Shown: positions 34,771-43,338 of the stretch, piece after piece
Position numbering within the stretch: position 1 is the stretch's first letter
Layout of the letters: each line of letters begins with the position of its first letter
Source of the DNA: Trichloromonas sp034002365
GTDB lineage: Bacteria > Desulfobacterota > Desulfuromonadia > Desulfuromonadales > Trichloromonadaceae
Direction of reading: 5' to 3'
NCBI GenBank assembly: GCA_034002365.1
Contig: JAVFAR010000004.1
Span: 1-60,190 of the forward strand
DNA: 60,190 nucleotides
Notes under the pieces: generated by a model
The model's database searches: none
What the model was told of the DNA's origin: nothing
What the model saw: only the letters and a program-made list of their open reading frames with translations
Made by a program: the position numbers and the translations under genes

Positions 34771-35676
34771 TCAGATATCCAGCCGCACCCGATAGCGGGT
34801 TTTGCCGACGATGGCTTCGGACGGACCCACCCAGCAGGCATCGACCAATACTCTCTGCCCCTGCTTGTGGGTGAAACGTTCCGATTTCAACAGCCGCCAA
34901 TGACGGCGCCGTTCGTGGGGGCGCTTGCCGCCGGCGGCATCGGCAGCCGACCTATCCAGGCCCATCGTCTTGCGGATAGCGTCCGCTTTCAACGGAATAT
35001 AGCGGGGACGGTCGGGGCTGCGGGTGATTCGGCCCGCCTTGGGTTTTCTGGGGCTGGCGGGCGACTTCTCGAAAATGAAATATTCCGGGTCGCTGTTGAT
35101 CAGCATCAGTTCCTCGATGGAAGTGATGGCGTTGCCGATGATGCCCTGGCAGAACTCCTGGGCTCCGGGGATCACCTTCAACTCGTGGATGCTCATGTCG
35201 GACTGGATTTCCCCGCGCCCGTTGACGATGATAATGCGATCCACGCAGGCGGAAGCCTGATAGTCGATCTTCCCTTCGGGCAGCTGCAGGGAAAAGAGGC
35301 GCCCGAGGGCGATCTGGTGCAGCCCCTCCTGTTTGGCCCACTGCTTCATCTCGGGATCGAGCACGGACTGTTTGTCGTTGAACGCGGCGGGGTCGTCACC
35401 GCCCGCCAGGGACAGAACATCGATGAAAGCCCTGGGCTGGGAGAGCCCCACTTGCTTTTCGGTTCCGTCGAAGAGGAAGGTGCAGGTGGCCTTGTCCTCG
35501 ATGGCCGTTCGCGGAAAGGGCAGAAAGAAGTGGTCGAGATCGTCTTGGGAAAACTTCCCCGGCGTTACGGCTTCATGGGCGCGGAAGGGAAACTCGAAGA
35601 GGGCGGTTTGTTCGAGGTCGGGAACCAGGCCGGGGATATGCCGCTCGATGAACCCGGCGAGTTTGTCGAAAAGCAT
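34771..35676 (-). CDS. Unknown protein, mobile-element associated
   Basis: A 301-residue protein, probably cytoplasmic. The C-terminal 50 residues (HERRRHWRLLKSERFTHKQG and then VDACWVGPSEAIVGKTRYRV) are basic and beta-rich and look like tails seen in phage and plasmid proteins, but I cannot name a family. The start follows GGAGGCTACGG. It is the promoter-proximal or single gene of its strand segment. Role unknown. Confidence 0.65.
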   Translation of the reverse strand: MLFDKLAGFIERHIPGLVPDLEQTALFEFPFRAHEAVTPGKFSQDDLDHFFLPFPRTAIEDKATCTFLFDGTEKQVGLSQPRAFIDVLSLAGGDDPAAFNDKQSVLDPEMKQWAKQEGLHQIALGRLFSLQLPEGKIDYQASACVDRIIIVNGRGEIQSDMSIHELKVIPGAQEFCQGIIGNAITSIEELMLINSDPEYFIFEKSPASPRKPKAGRITRSPDRPRYIPLKADAIRKTMGLDRSAADAAGGKRPHERRRHWRLLKSERFTHKQGQRVLVDACWVGPSEAIVGKTRYRVRLDI

Positions 35677-35711
35677 CCGTAGCCTCCAAATTCAGAAAGG
35701 TTGTTCCGGAG

Positions 35712-35993
35712 TTATGAGGCCGGCCAGCGCCGGGCGTGGTGCAGAATCCGCAAGACCTGGAGATTGCCTTGGTGTGCCCGGTAAATGACGAGAAACGGAG
35801 TGCCCGTGACGACGAGTTCCCGGGTGTTGACGATTCGGCCGGGACGCCCGATATTGGGTTGCCCTGAAAGGGACTCGACGGCTTCCACGACGCGGGAAGC
35901 CATGCGGGATGCCGCTGCGGGATTGTCACGGGCGATATATTCACCCGCCTCGCGCACGTCATCGATGGCGGGACGGGTCCATTCAATCCGCAT
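35712..35993 (-). CDS. Toxin, RelE/ParE family
   Basis: A 93-residue ParE-like toxin: MRIEWTRPAIDDVREAGEYI, the QPNIGRPGRIVNTRELVVTG loop and the final strand LVIYRAHQGNLQVLRILHHARRW. It overlaps the antitoxin gene upstream by 11 bases. Together they form a type II addiction module that would help keep this accessory region. Confidence 0.9.
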   Translation of the reverse strand: MRIEWTRPAIDDVREAGEYIARDNPAAASRMASRVVEAVESLSGQPNIGRPGRIVNTRELVVTGTPFLVIYRAHQGNLQVLRILHHARRWPAS

Positions 35994-36234
35994 GGGTCCT
36001 TCCCCACCGGCCAAGTTCCGCCAATGCCTCATCGTGGCTGACCGTGTCGCCTCGGTCCGCCGCATCGATGCCTTCCTTGATGGCGGCCACCTGCCACTCC
36101 TGAAGGGCGAGGTACTCTTCAATGGCTTGCGCGGCGAGAAAAGATTTGGAGCGGTTGGTGGCTTGAGCGAGATTTTCCAGGCGGTCGGCGACGGGTTCGG
36201 ACAGACGAACCGACACCAGGGTTTGTTTGTTCAT
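35983..36234 (-). CDS. Antitoxin, ribbon-helix-helix type
   Basis: An 83-residue protein: an N-terminal strand, VSVRLSEPVADRLENLAQAT, followed by NRSKSFLAAQAIEEYLALQE, the ribbon-helix-helix pattern of CopG/ParD-like antitoxins, and a C-terminal tail that should bind the toxin encoded next. ATG 36234 follows GGGAGATATTTTC; an upstream in-frame ATG at 36264 is less likely. Confidence 0.88.
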   Translation of the reverse strand: MNKQTLVSVRLSEPVADRLENLAQATNRSKSFLAAQAIEEYLALQEWQVAAIKEGIDAADRGDTVSHDEALAELGRWGRTHAD

Positions 36235-36470
36235 GAAAATATCTCCCGTAATAATGTTCATCATTTTTGATGATACTCCGCCTCTTGCGCTGCTTCAAGC
36301 CATTTGAATCGAGAGAGAGGTTTACAGAAGAGCCATTATGTATACCAAAATCGCCCCTAAAAAACGGGTCGGGAAACCCGTGTTCGGAACCAATTTGATC
36401 CACAGCCCCTGGGGAAAAGTCCTCCCGATTCCGGGGAGAGCAGCCGTCGCCTCCAGTGGCGAAGCCGGTC

Positions 36471-36884
36471 TTAGCATTCTGCCGTTTTTTTGACCATGCT
36501 GGGTAATTTGTCCCACCAGGCGCTGACCTCCTCGACGGAGGCGGCGACCAGGTGAGGAATCCGGTGGAGGTGGCAGAACTGCTGAAACTCCCGCTGGCTC
36601 TTGTTCATCCGCCCGCCCGATGCTTTGACCTCGATGAAGCCGACCGGCAACCGATGATCGAGTACCATCAGGTCCGGGCAGCCGGGAAAACCGAAGCGGA
36701 AGAAACGGTCCTCCTGCCGGACGGCGCCGGAATTGAGCCGTTCGCAGCGGATGCCCCGCCAGGCGGACCAGTCCAGGATGGCTTTCAGGGTGGCCGCTTC
36801 CCGGCGGGTGTTGGCGCGAGGCGCGTTCCGCCTCGGGTTCGCAGGGGTGAGTCCTTTACCGTTGCGAAGAAATAGGGTGGTCAT
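36471..36884 (-). CDS. VRR-NUC domain nuclease-like protein
   Basis: A 137-residue protein. The virus-type replication-repair nuclease fold is shown by EAATLKAILDWSAWRGIRCE, then FGFPGCPDLMVLDHRLPVGF and IEVKASGGRMNKSQREFQQF: the G-x-PD and E-x-K of the PD-(D/E)XK core, with the later S-x-x-Q helix. Small VRR-NUC proteins are common in phages and mobile elements. It stands divergent from a broken phosphoesterase. Confidence 0.85.
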   Translation of the reverse strand: MTTLFLRNGKGLTPANPRRNAPRANTRREAATLKAILDWSAWRGIRCERLNSGAVRQEDRFFRFGFPGCPDLMVLDHRLPVGFIEVKASGGRMNKSQREFQQFCHLHRIPHLVAASVEEVSAWWDKLPSMVKKTAEC

Positions 36885-36939
36885 CGGAATCCCGCTTCTG
36901 TCACGGAGTAGGGGACATTATCCCCAGAACGGGAAGCCG

Positions 36940-37290
36940 CCGGAGAACGCCGCGCTGCTCGACGGCAGCCGGACGAGCCGGGACGGCCTGCGCATCGCCG
37001 GAATCTCGGGGATTATCGGCGATCCCAAGCGGTCCAACCGCCGGACGGCGGAGGACTTCGGGCTGACGGTCGAACCCCTCGCCGAGGAAAGGCCGGACAT
37101 CCTGGTGCTGCACCAGGGTCCGGACCGGCGCCAGCATCCCGACCCGACGGTGGCCAACGCCCTGGCCAGGGGGCGAAACCTGTTCGTGATCTGCGGCCAT
37201 TCCCCCTGGCCGGACCCGCTTCTGGAGTGGGGGGAAGGCTGCCAGGCGATCAACGTCGATGGCCGGGTGGTGGTGCTGGAGGCGGGGTGA
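36940..37290 (+). pseudogene. C-terminal remnant of a calcineurin-like metallophosphoesterase
   Basis: The translated segment LRIAGISGIIGDPKRSNRRT, then ERPDILVLHQGPDRRQHPDP and RGRNLFVICGHSPWPDPLLE, ending QAINVDGRVVVLEAG, matches the second half of a metallophosphoesterase (the GHSPW is the last metal-binding motif). The first half with the D-x-H and GD/GNH motifs is missing: upstream lies only the divergent VRR-NUC gene. It is therefore a truncated gene, or, less likely, a very short protein using an upstream GTG. Confidence 0.65.
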
Positions 37291-37335
37291 GTGAGATACG
37301 AGATTCCCCGTGTGCCCACTTCTGGCCTCACGGCG

Positions 37336-37689
37336 TCAGGCCTTTTCAGGTTCGCCAAACCACGAAGCTGTCCGATCCTTGGCCTTCTTCACGGTTTCAG
37401 GCGAGACGTAAGCCGCAACCATCGCCAGGGCCGCCGCGATGACGCCAAAATCGTCGGTAAAGCCTCCAGGGGCCATGTCGGGAATAAGATCAAGAGGCAG
37501 GATGAGATATCCCAGCGCCCCGACGATCACCCCTTTGGCCTTGACGGGAACATTCGGATCATCCAGCGAATAGACCAGGATCAGGATCTTCTCCAGGAGT
37601 TCCCGGCCCAGCTTCGCGGAATATTTCGCCAGTTTCTTCCAAAGCCCGGAAATGCTGAAATGTTTGGCGTAGGATTTGATCTCGATCAT
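37336..37689 (-). CDS. YkvA-like DUF1232 membrane protein
   Basis: A 117-residue protein with the DUF1232 core: VKAKGVIVGALGYLILPLDL followed by IPDMAPGGFTDDFGVIAAAL. A short hydrophobic segment in this core probably associates with the membrane. ATG 37689 follows AGGAGGAAAAAGTC. It follows the glycine-rich protein gene by 59 bases on the same strand; the two may be one operon. Confidence 0.85.
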   Translation of the reverse strand: MIEIKSYAKHFSISGLWKKLAKYSAKLGRELLEKILILVYSLDDPNVPVKAKGVIVGALGYLILPLDLIPDMAPGGFTDDFGVIAAALAMVAAYVSPETVKKAKDRTASWFGEPEKA

Positions 37690-37748
37690 GACTTTTTCCT
37701 CCTGTGTTTGGGTTTGTTTTTTAACTTCGGTTTTGAGCATCACGACAA

Positions 37749-38570
37749 TCAATCGAACAACCAGTCCCAGGCAGATTTGATCGCGAAACCGACCCCGACA
37801 GCGACGACCACGGGCGCTGCAACTACGGCGCTCGCCGCCGCTGCTCCCGTAATCCCCAGTGCCGCGCAGCCGCCTGCAACCGCCGCACCGGTCGATACCG
37901 CCGCCGCGGAAGCCGCCGCACCCGAAAGCGCTCCTCCGGCGGTTTCCTTGGCGGCCTCGATGGCGACTTCTTTCACTTCACGGGTTCCCTGAGTCAGGTC
38001 GTACACTCCCTTGCACAGAGCAACTCCACCACATACGACGCCCCCCATGGTCCCACCGCTCCGGGCAGCCGAAAGAGTGGCGGAGCCAAGGCTCGAACCG
38101 CCGGAAGCGCCTGCACGGGTAGCCAGGGACTTGGTGGTGCTGGAAGAAATCCCGCTCGACTGGATGGTCTTGGCTCCTGAGATTTTGCCGGCTTGGCGTG
38201 CGAATGCGTTGACCGTCTCCTCCGTACCGAGAACTTTCGCCGAAGAGTACTGTCCCGACCGGATCTGTTTCACCGTGTGCGCGATTGATTCCGCCGTATC
38301 CTTGGCCTGAATACGCTCCACCACCTTCTTGCCGTTGGTCACCACGATATCCACGGTCTTGGCGGTCGGACTTGCTACCAGGCGAGCCGAGTCCCCAACA
38401 ATAATCCGGGCGGGATTGGCGTTGATGGCATCGCGGATCAGCAGTTCGTGAATGTGCCCGTGGAGGTTCTGGTTGTGACCGGCCCGCTCCAGGGCCTCAC
38501 CGATAACTTTGGCTTCGTAGGCAGCTTTGGTGGTGTTGGTGATGTTGGCGGTTTTTGTCGACTTTTTCAT
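37749..38570 (-). CDS. Predicted nuclease-fold protein with glycine-rich hydrophobic tail
   Basis: A 273-residue protein with two parts. Residues about 30-140 contain HGHIHELLIRDAINA, TAKTVDIVVTNGKKVV and ERIQAKDTAESIA: an early Glu, a central Asp and a Q-x-K, the spacing of a PD-(D/E)XK nuclease (inference from pattern only). Residues about 165-273 are Gly/Ala-rich and hydrophobic (GGALSGAAASAAAVSTGAAV, VAAPVVVAVGVGFAIKSAWD), like glycine-zipper membrane segments. Such a build is reminiscent of polymorphic or phage-defence effectors. Start ATG 38570 follows AAAGGAGGACATTC. Confidence 0.55.
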   Translation of the reverse strand: MKKSTKTANITNTTKAAYEAKVIGEALERAGHNQNLHGHIHELLIRDAINANPARIIVGDSARLVASPTAKTVDIVVTNGKKVVERIQAKDTAESIAHTVKQIRSGQYSSAKVLGTEETVNAFARQAGKISGAKTIQSSGISSSTTKSLATRAGASGGSSLGSATLSAARSGGTMGGVVCGGVALCKGVYDLTQGTREVKEVAIEAAKETAGGALSGAAASAAAVSTGAAVAGGCAALGITGAAAASAVVAAPVVVAVGVGFAIKSAWDWLFD

Positions 38571-39246
38571 GAATGTCCTCCTTTGGTTGAGTAAAATATT
38601 TTCATTATTATTCGTATTACTCAAAAAAATTTACTTATACAACATTGCGTTATTTATCCAATCTCCTTATCTGTGAATCTAAGTAAATAATATTTCTTAT
38701 TCATGTTTTTCGTAATTTAACAATATTGTTGCGTGTGCATATCGAACAAAAATTAGTCGTCAAATCAATCTTCATCGAAAAAAATCTTGGCGAAATAAAA
38801 ACCAATATTGTTCCAAACCTCCGCATCGATCTGTGCGGCGTGATTACGGAATTGATCTCAGGAAGGACAACGCGGGAAAGATTCCCGGCCAAGGTGGTTT
38901 CCGTAAACTTTTGGCGCAAATCCTGCTAATCAGAGGCTACAATAGTTTTTTAGGTTGCGACGATCCCGTCGCCTTGTGTGAAGTTTTTTCGTTGGATGGG
39001 GGGTAAGTTGACGTATTTGCGAATTATTTTATGCCGGCAGAGGGGTCGCTTCCGCCGGTATTTTCATTTGTTATGGTTCGGTGTCGGCTTGTTCAGCGGT
39101 TGGTTTTTTGACACGTTTCTCGATTGGCGCCTCCGTCAAAAGACAACGTTGTTTTCACCCGATTCTCCCCGATTTGTCCTATCGTTCAGGGGCCATTCAG
39201 AAAAAGCACGCCTGACCCCCCTTCACAAGGAAAGGAGCTGCGGGCC
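38571..39246 (+). other. AT-rich intergenic region before the CRISPR-cas operon
   Basis: About 680 bases without a convincing gene. Short frames at 38701-38929 on both strands lack ribosome sites and recognisable motifs. The segment 38580-38720 is strongly AT-rich and probably holds promoters for the minus-strand genes; the part from 38930 to 39246 should contain the cas operon promoter, but I find no clear -35/-10 pair. A good ribosome site, AAGGAAAGGAG, precedes the first cas gene. Confidence 0.5.
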
Positions 39247-40467
39247 ATGCGCAAGATATTGGTGGCGGTGGCGGGCCTGACGCCGCAGATCATTACCGAG
39301 ACGCTCTATTACTACGCGGTCCACGCATCTCCGCAGGTTCGGTTCGATGCCATTCATGTTCTGACCACCGGCGCGGGCGCGGAGGTCATTCGCATGCGGC
39401 TGATGGGGGGGGAGGGGGCGCTGGTCTCTTTATGTTCGGAATATGAACTTCCGGTGCCGCATTTCGATGAAACATCCATTCATATCATTGGGGGGGAACA
39501 GCCCCTGGACGACATCCGTGATCAGGAAGACAACGCGATCGTGGCGGAGGAGATCGCCGCCCTGGTCCGGCGTCTCAGCGAAGATGCCCAATGCGCGCTT
39601 TATTGTTCCATCGCCGGCGGCCGGAAGACCATGGGCGTCTATCTGGCGTTGGCCATGCAGATTTACGGCCGGGACCAGGACCGTCTTTCCCATGTGCTGG
39701 TCAGTCCCGAGTTCGAACTGGTCGAGGACTTTTTCTATCCACCGAAAACTCCCCGTGATTTTCTCGACCGTCGCGGCAACCGCCACGATTCCGCCACTGC
39801 CGTTGTCGACCTGGCGGAAATCCCTTTTGTCTCGGCGCGGAAATTTGTTTCGGAACGCAGCCTGAAACGATACCAGGATGCCATTATCGAGGCGCGCCGG
39901 AATATCGGATTGGCGGACAGCCAACCCGAGGTGCGGGTCGATCTGGTCAACAGGGCGCTGTTCATCAACGGCAACGAAATCGAACTAACGAACCGGCAGC
40001 TGGCCTGGTACGCCGCCGTGCTCTGGGCCAAGGCCTCCTGTCAAAAGCCCGTATGCGACCGCTGCCATGACTGTTACCGTTCCGACGACGCCGCGCTTGA
40101 AGCCGACGAATTCGGTCGGTTCCTCGAAATATACGATCTGCTCAACCCTTGCAGCACCACCACCGATAACCTGATTGAAAAATACCGCGAAGCGTTTGTT
40201 CTTCAGGCGGGGAACGACAAGATCCGACAGCAGGCGCGGGATCGGGCCTATGAGCATCTGAAAAATCTGTGTCGGGAAAATCGCAGCCGGGTGAATAAGG
40301 AACTTCCCCTGCAAGCCGTCCACGGGTTGCCCTGGCTGCTGATCCAGGCTCGGGGAGAACGGGGCGACACCCGTTACGGTGTGGCCCTTGACCGGGAAAA
40401 TATCCACTTTATCTGGCCGCCCGGGGCGCCGGGAAAGGCCGATTTTGGTTTGGACCGCGCCGACTGA
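39247..40467 (+). CDS. CARF-domain CRISPR protein, NE0113 (Csx14-like) family
   Basis: A 406-residue protein beginning MRKILVAVAGLTPQIITETL, the signature of the Cas_NE0113 family. The CARF fold spans about residues 1-200, with ligand-loop-like segments LTTGAGAEVIRMRLM and YCSIAGGRKTMGVYLALAM; these proteins bind cyclic oligoadenylates and some relatives are ring nucleases. The middle part (RVDLVNRALFINGNEIELTN) resembles a winged helix, a Cys cluster (CQKPVCDRCHDC) may bind zinc, and the C-terminal region has NRSRVNKELPLQ. A single R-x5-H (R331, H337) could mimic a HEPN motif, but the context is weak. It is either a regulator or a ring nuclease; it is the first gene of the operon. Confidence 0.8.
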   Translation: MRKILVAVAGLTPQIITETLYYYAVHASPQVRFDAIHVLTTGAGAEVIRMRLMGGEGALVSLCSEYELPVPHFDETSIHIIGGEQPLDDIRDQEDNAIVAEEIAALVRRLSEDAQCALYCSIAGGRKTMGVYLALAMQIYGRDQDRLSHVLVSPEFELVEDFFYPPKTPRDFLDRRGNRHDSATAVVDLAEIPFVSARKFVSERSLKRYQDAIIEARRNIGLADSQPEVRVDLVNRALFINGNEIELTNRQLAWYAAVLWAKASCQKPVCDRCHDCYRSDDAALEADEFGRFLEIYDLLNPCSTTTDNLIEKYREAFVLQAGNDKIRQQARDRAYEHLKNLCRENRSRVNKELPLQAVHGLPWLLIQARGERGDTRYGVALDRENIHFIWPPGAPGKADFGLDRAD

Positions 40468-40513
40468 TTCATTTTGGGGTATGGCTCGCAGCTGAAGTAT
40501 CGAGGAGGAAAGA

Positions 40514-40768
40514 ATGAACGAAGCTGTCGTTATCGATGTGAGCACGCTTTATGCGGCAACCGGCACGGCGAAACTGGCCGGCCTGGAAGCCTATTGCCGC
40601 AAGGCCCGAGAACTGGCCGGGGAAGGGCGAGACGTCGTGCTCACCGGCGCCGGGCCCGTCTGGCTCTATCTGTCGGTGTCCCATGTCCTGCACGGCAGGG
40701 TACGCAAGCTCTCCTACACCTCGCCGGTGACCGGGGAAGTCGTGATCTATGACCACAATCCGTATTGA
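40514..40768 (+). CDS. Short Csx3-like protein
   Basis: An 84-residue protein. Its second half, VVLTGAGPVWLYLSVSHVLH followed by YTSPVTGEVVIYDHN, lines up with the conserved core of Csx3 (G-x-GPIWL, a His pair, then YDPRLGAVVV..SH). Csx3/Crn3 proteins degrade cyclic tetra-adenylate and act as off-switches in type III systems. Here the Asp of the DPRLG stretch is replaced (TSPVTG) and the N-terminal half is short, so catalysis may be changed or lost. It overlaps cas6 by 20 bases, so it is a genuine member of the operon. Confidence 0.6.
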   Translation: MNEAVVIDVSTLYAATGTAKLAGLEAYCRKARELAGEGRDVVLTGAGPVWLYLSVSHVLHGRVRKLSYTSPVTGEVVIYDHNPY

Positions 40769-41732
40769 AACCCCGGGCACGAGAGCGGCCGCGAACATCC
40801 GGCTCTATCGCTACCGTATTTTTCTGAAAGCAGAGGCACAGCTGAATCTTCCGGAGTTCAAGGGGGCCGCGCTGCGTGGGCTTTTCGGTCACGCTCTGCG
40901 GCAGGTTGCCTGCACCATTCCGGGGGAGGATTGCCGGGTTTGTCCATTCGCGGGCGAATGCGCCTACGCGGTGCTGTTCGAGTCGATGCCGCCTGTCGGG
41001 TTTCCCGATGCCGGGAAGTACCGGGATTTCCCAAGGCCGTATCTGATCAATCCGCCGCTTTCCCGTCGCCAAACTTATTCACCGGGGCAATGTCTCGTCT
41101 TTGATCTGGTTCTGGTGGGCCTGGCGGCGGAGTATCTCCCTCATGTGATCTACGCCTTCGACTCGCTGGGGCGATCCGGTTTCGGCGGGCGCGGGCGCTG
41201 CTCGGTGGCTCGGGTCGAAAACATCGATGAGCACGGCGCTGCCGCCGTCGTCTTCCGGGACGGCAATCTGCTCGGTCCGGGCCAGGCGCTCCTGCTTTCC
41301 GGGGAAGAGCCGGTTGCGGGGCACGAGATCAGCCTGAACCTGCATTTCATCACCCCGGCGCGATTGGAGAGCAAAGGCAAGTTGCAGGATCAAGCGCCGG
41401 AATTCGGATTTCTCATCCGTACCTTCGCCCAGCGGGTGGCGTTGCTGGCCTCCCTGTACTGCGCCGCCGGCGATCCGCGCGATCTGATCCAGCCGGATTT
41501 TTTCGACCAGGCCGAAACCGTACACCTGCTCGATTCCGATGTCGAATGGCGCGAACACGAGCGTTTTTCCACACGGCAGCAAGCCCGACTCAAGCAAGGC
41601 GGCATCGTCGGCACCGCCGTCTACCAAGGGCCGATACAACCCTTCATCCCTTATCTTCGGCTGATGCTTTACTTGAACATCGGCAAATCGACCACTTTTG
41701 GTCTCGGCCGGGTCTCCGTGACCCTGGGCTGA
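40749..41732 (+). CDS. cas6: Cas6 pre-crRNA endoribonuclease
   Basis: A 327-residue RAMP protein of the Cas6 type found with subtype III loci: LPEFKGAALRGLFGHALRQV at the start, a Cys-containing insert (CRVCPFAGEC) common in this subgroup, FDSLGRSGFGGRGRCSVARV, and the C-terminal glycine-rich loop GKSTTFGLGRVSV. It should cut the repeat to release crRNAs carrying an 8-nt 5' tag (ATTGAGAC). Its gene starts inside the Csx3-like gene. Confidence 0.88.
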   Translation: MTTIRIETPGTRAAANIRLYRYRIFLKAEAQLNLPEFKGAALRGLFGHALRQVACTIPGEDCRVCPFAGECAYAVLFESMPPVGFPDAGKYRDFPRPYLINPPLSRRQTYSPGQCLVFDLVLVGLAAEYLPHVIYAFDSLGRSGFGGRGRCSVARVENIDEHGAAAVVFRDGNLLGPGQALLLSGEEPVAGHEISLNLHFITPARLESKGKLQDQAPEFGFLIRTFAQRVALLASLYCAAGDPRDLIQPDFFDQAETVHLLDSDVEWREHERFSTRQQARLKQGGIVGTAVYQGPIQPFIPYLRLMLYLNIGKSTTFGLGRVSVTLG

Positions 41733-41757
41733 CAGCGAATCAAAAAGGAGGAAATGC

Positions 41758-43338
41758 ATGGCGTGGTACTACTCTTTTGAAGCCAAGGAAATCCAGCGCT
41801 TCATCATGCAGAGCGACAAGCTGCGCGACATGGTCGGCGGCAGCGAACTGGTCAATCAGCTCTGCACCGATTTTCTGAACGATACCCTCAGGGCGGTCGG
41901 TGTCGATGCCCCTGAAAAGGCGATCATCGCCAATGCGGCGGGTTGGGCGAGGATACGATTCGAGCAAGAAAGCCAAGCCAGGGAATTTTTCGAAGCCTGG
42001 CCGCTCCTGACAAGCCGCTTCGCGCCGGGAATCCAGATCATTCAGACCCTGCACGAAATGAAGGGAACCCTTCCCGAAGCCCTGGATGAGGGGTTCGAGG
42101 CTTTGCGCGCAGCCAGAAATCTGAACCGGGTTGAATTGCCCGAGATCGGCCCCTTGGTGGAACGCTCGCAACGTACCGGCGGGGCAGCGGTGAAGGTTGA
42201 AAAGGAGCGTGACGTCAAGGTGCTGGTTGACCGTTCGACGGTGAGAAAACGGGTCTGCGCGGCAGGCCATTCTTCCCTTGTCCAGAAGATCTCCCAAGAA
42301 ATCAACAAAGACGCCTGGCCCTACGAGATAGATGACATCGTTTCCGGCAAGTCGCCGTACATCGCGGTCATCCACGCCGACGGCAACGATCTGGGGGCAA
42401 CCTTGATGCGGATCAAGGAGTTCCTCAAGGCGAGTCCCGACGACGCCGCGAAAATCTATCGCGGATTCTCGGCAGCCATTGAAGAAACAACCGTTGCTGC
42501 CGTCAGGGACGCCTGTGAGGCAACGGTCTTTTCAGCATATCGGAAAGCTGTCGAGAAAAACCCCAAGGCAAAGATCGCCGCACGGCCCATCGTTCTCGGC
42601 GGCGACGACCTGACCATCATCATTCGCGCCGACCGAGCCGTGGAGTTTACGGAAAAATTCCTCGAAGCCTTCGAGAAAAGCTCCAAGGATATTCTCGACA
42701 AGCATCTCGGTTTTTTTAAGATTGAGGGTCGTCCCGAATATCTCACCGCCTGTGCCGGCATCGCCTTCGTCAAAAAGGCCTACCCTTTCTCGGCGGCCTA
42801 TCACATGGCCGAAACCCTCTGCGACCACACTAAACGAGTCGCCAAGGCCGCCCGACATGAGGCCGGCGGCACTTACGTTCCATCCTCCTTTACCTTCCAC
42901 CGCATCACCACCAGCATGGCGGAAAGTTTCAGTACGGTGAAACGGCAGGAATTGACCGGACGCGGCCTCGTCGGAGCCGAACCGGTCAAGTTCTGGTTCG
43001 GGCCTTATGGGGTAGGAGACCATGGCGGCAAGCTGCCGAAACTAACTTCTCTTGCCGGCCTGGCGGATGCCTTGGCCGAGCTGCCCCAAGGCACGATCCG
43101 CACCCTCATCGGCACCCTGCACGCCAACCCCGAGAATGCCGACAAAGAGTACCGCCGCATTCTTCAGGTTGCCGGAAAAGATAAAGGTGACAATTTGAAA
43201 CGAGCGCTTTCGGTCCTCACCAGTGAAGAGGGACACACCCTCTGGAATGCCGGGTTCCATACGCCGCTCACCGATGCCCATATTCTCCGTGAAATTGCCA
43301 AAGGAGGTGCCGATGTCGACGCTCAGGCTGAAATTTGA
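41758..43338 (+). CDS. cas10: Cas10 with cyclase motif, lacking the HD domain
   Basis: A 526-residue large subunit. It begins directly with the first palm domain (YYSFEAKEIQRFIMQSDKLR, DMVGGSELV), with no HD nuclease domain before it. The second palm carries HADGNDLG (residues 206-213) and the intact GGDD (281-284) needed to make cyclic oligoadenylates. Ordinary Cas10/Csm1 is 700-900 residues and cuts DNA through its HD domain; this one should signal only. The N-terminus is Cmr2-like. Ribosome site AAGGAGGAAATGC. Its end overlaps the next gene by 26 bases. Confidence 0.92.
   Translation: MAWYYSFEAKEIQRFIMQSDKLRDMVGGSELVNQLCTDFLNDTLRAVGVDAPEKAIIANAAGWARIRFEQESQAREFFEAWPLLTSRFAPGIQIIQTLHEMKGTLPEALDEGFEALRAARNLNRVELPEIGPLVERSQRTGGAAVKVEKERDVKVLVDRSTVRKRVCAAGHSSLVQKISQEINKDAWPYEIDDIVSGKSPYIAVIHADGNDLGATLMRIKEFLKASPDDAAKIYRGFSAAIEETTVAAVRDACEATVFSAYRKAVEKNPKAKIAARPIVLGGDDLTIIIRADRAVEFTEKFLEAFEKSSKDILDKHLGFFKIEGRPEYLTACAGIAFVKKAYPFSAAYHMAETLCDHTKRVAKAARHEAGGTYVPSSFTFHRITTSMAESFSTVKRQELTGRGLVGAEPVKFWFGPYGVGDHGGKLPKLTSLAGLADALAELPQGTIRTLIGTLHANPENADKEYRRILQVAGKDKGDNLKRALSVLTSEEGHTLWNAGFHTPLTDAHILREIAKGGADVDAQAEI

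Noticed and set aside
38701..38929. Small genes on either strand before the cas operon
   Set aside because: No ribosome site, no recognisable motif and equal openness of both strands.
39247..40467. HEPN ribonuclease (Csm6-type) in the first CARF protein
   Set aside because: One R-x5-H is seen (R331/H337), but the surroundings fit a winged-helix/NE0113 tail better than a HEPN domain.
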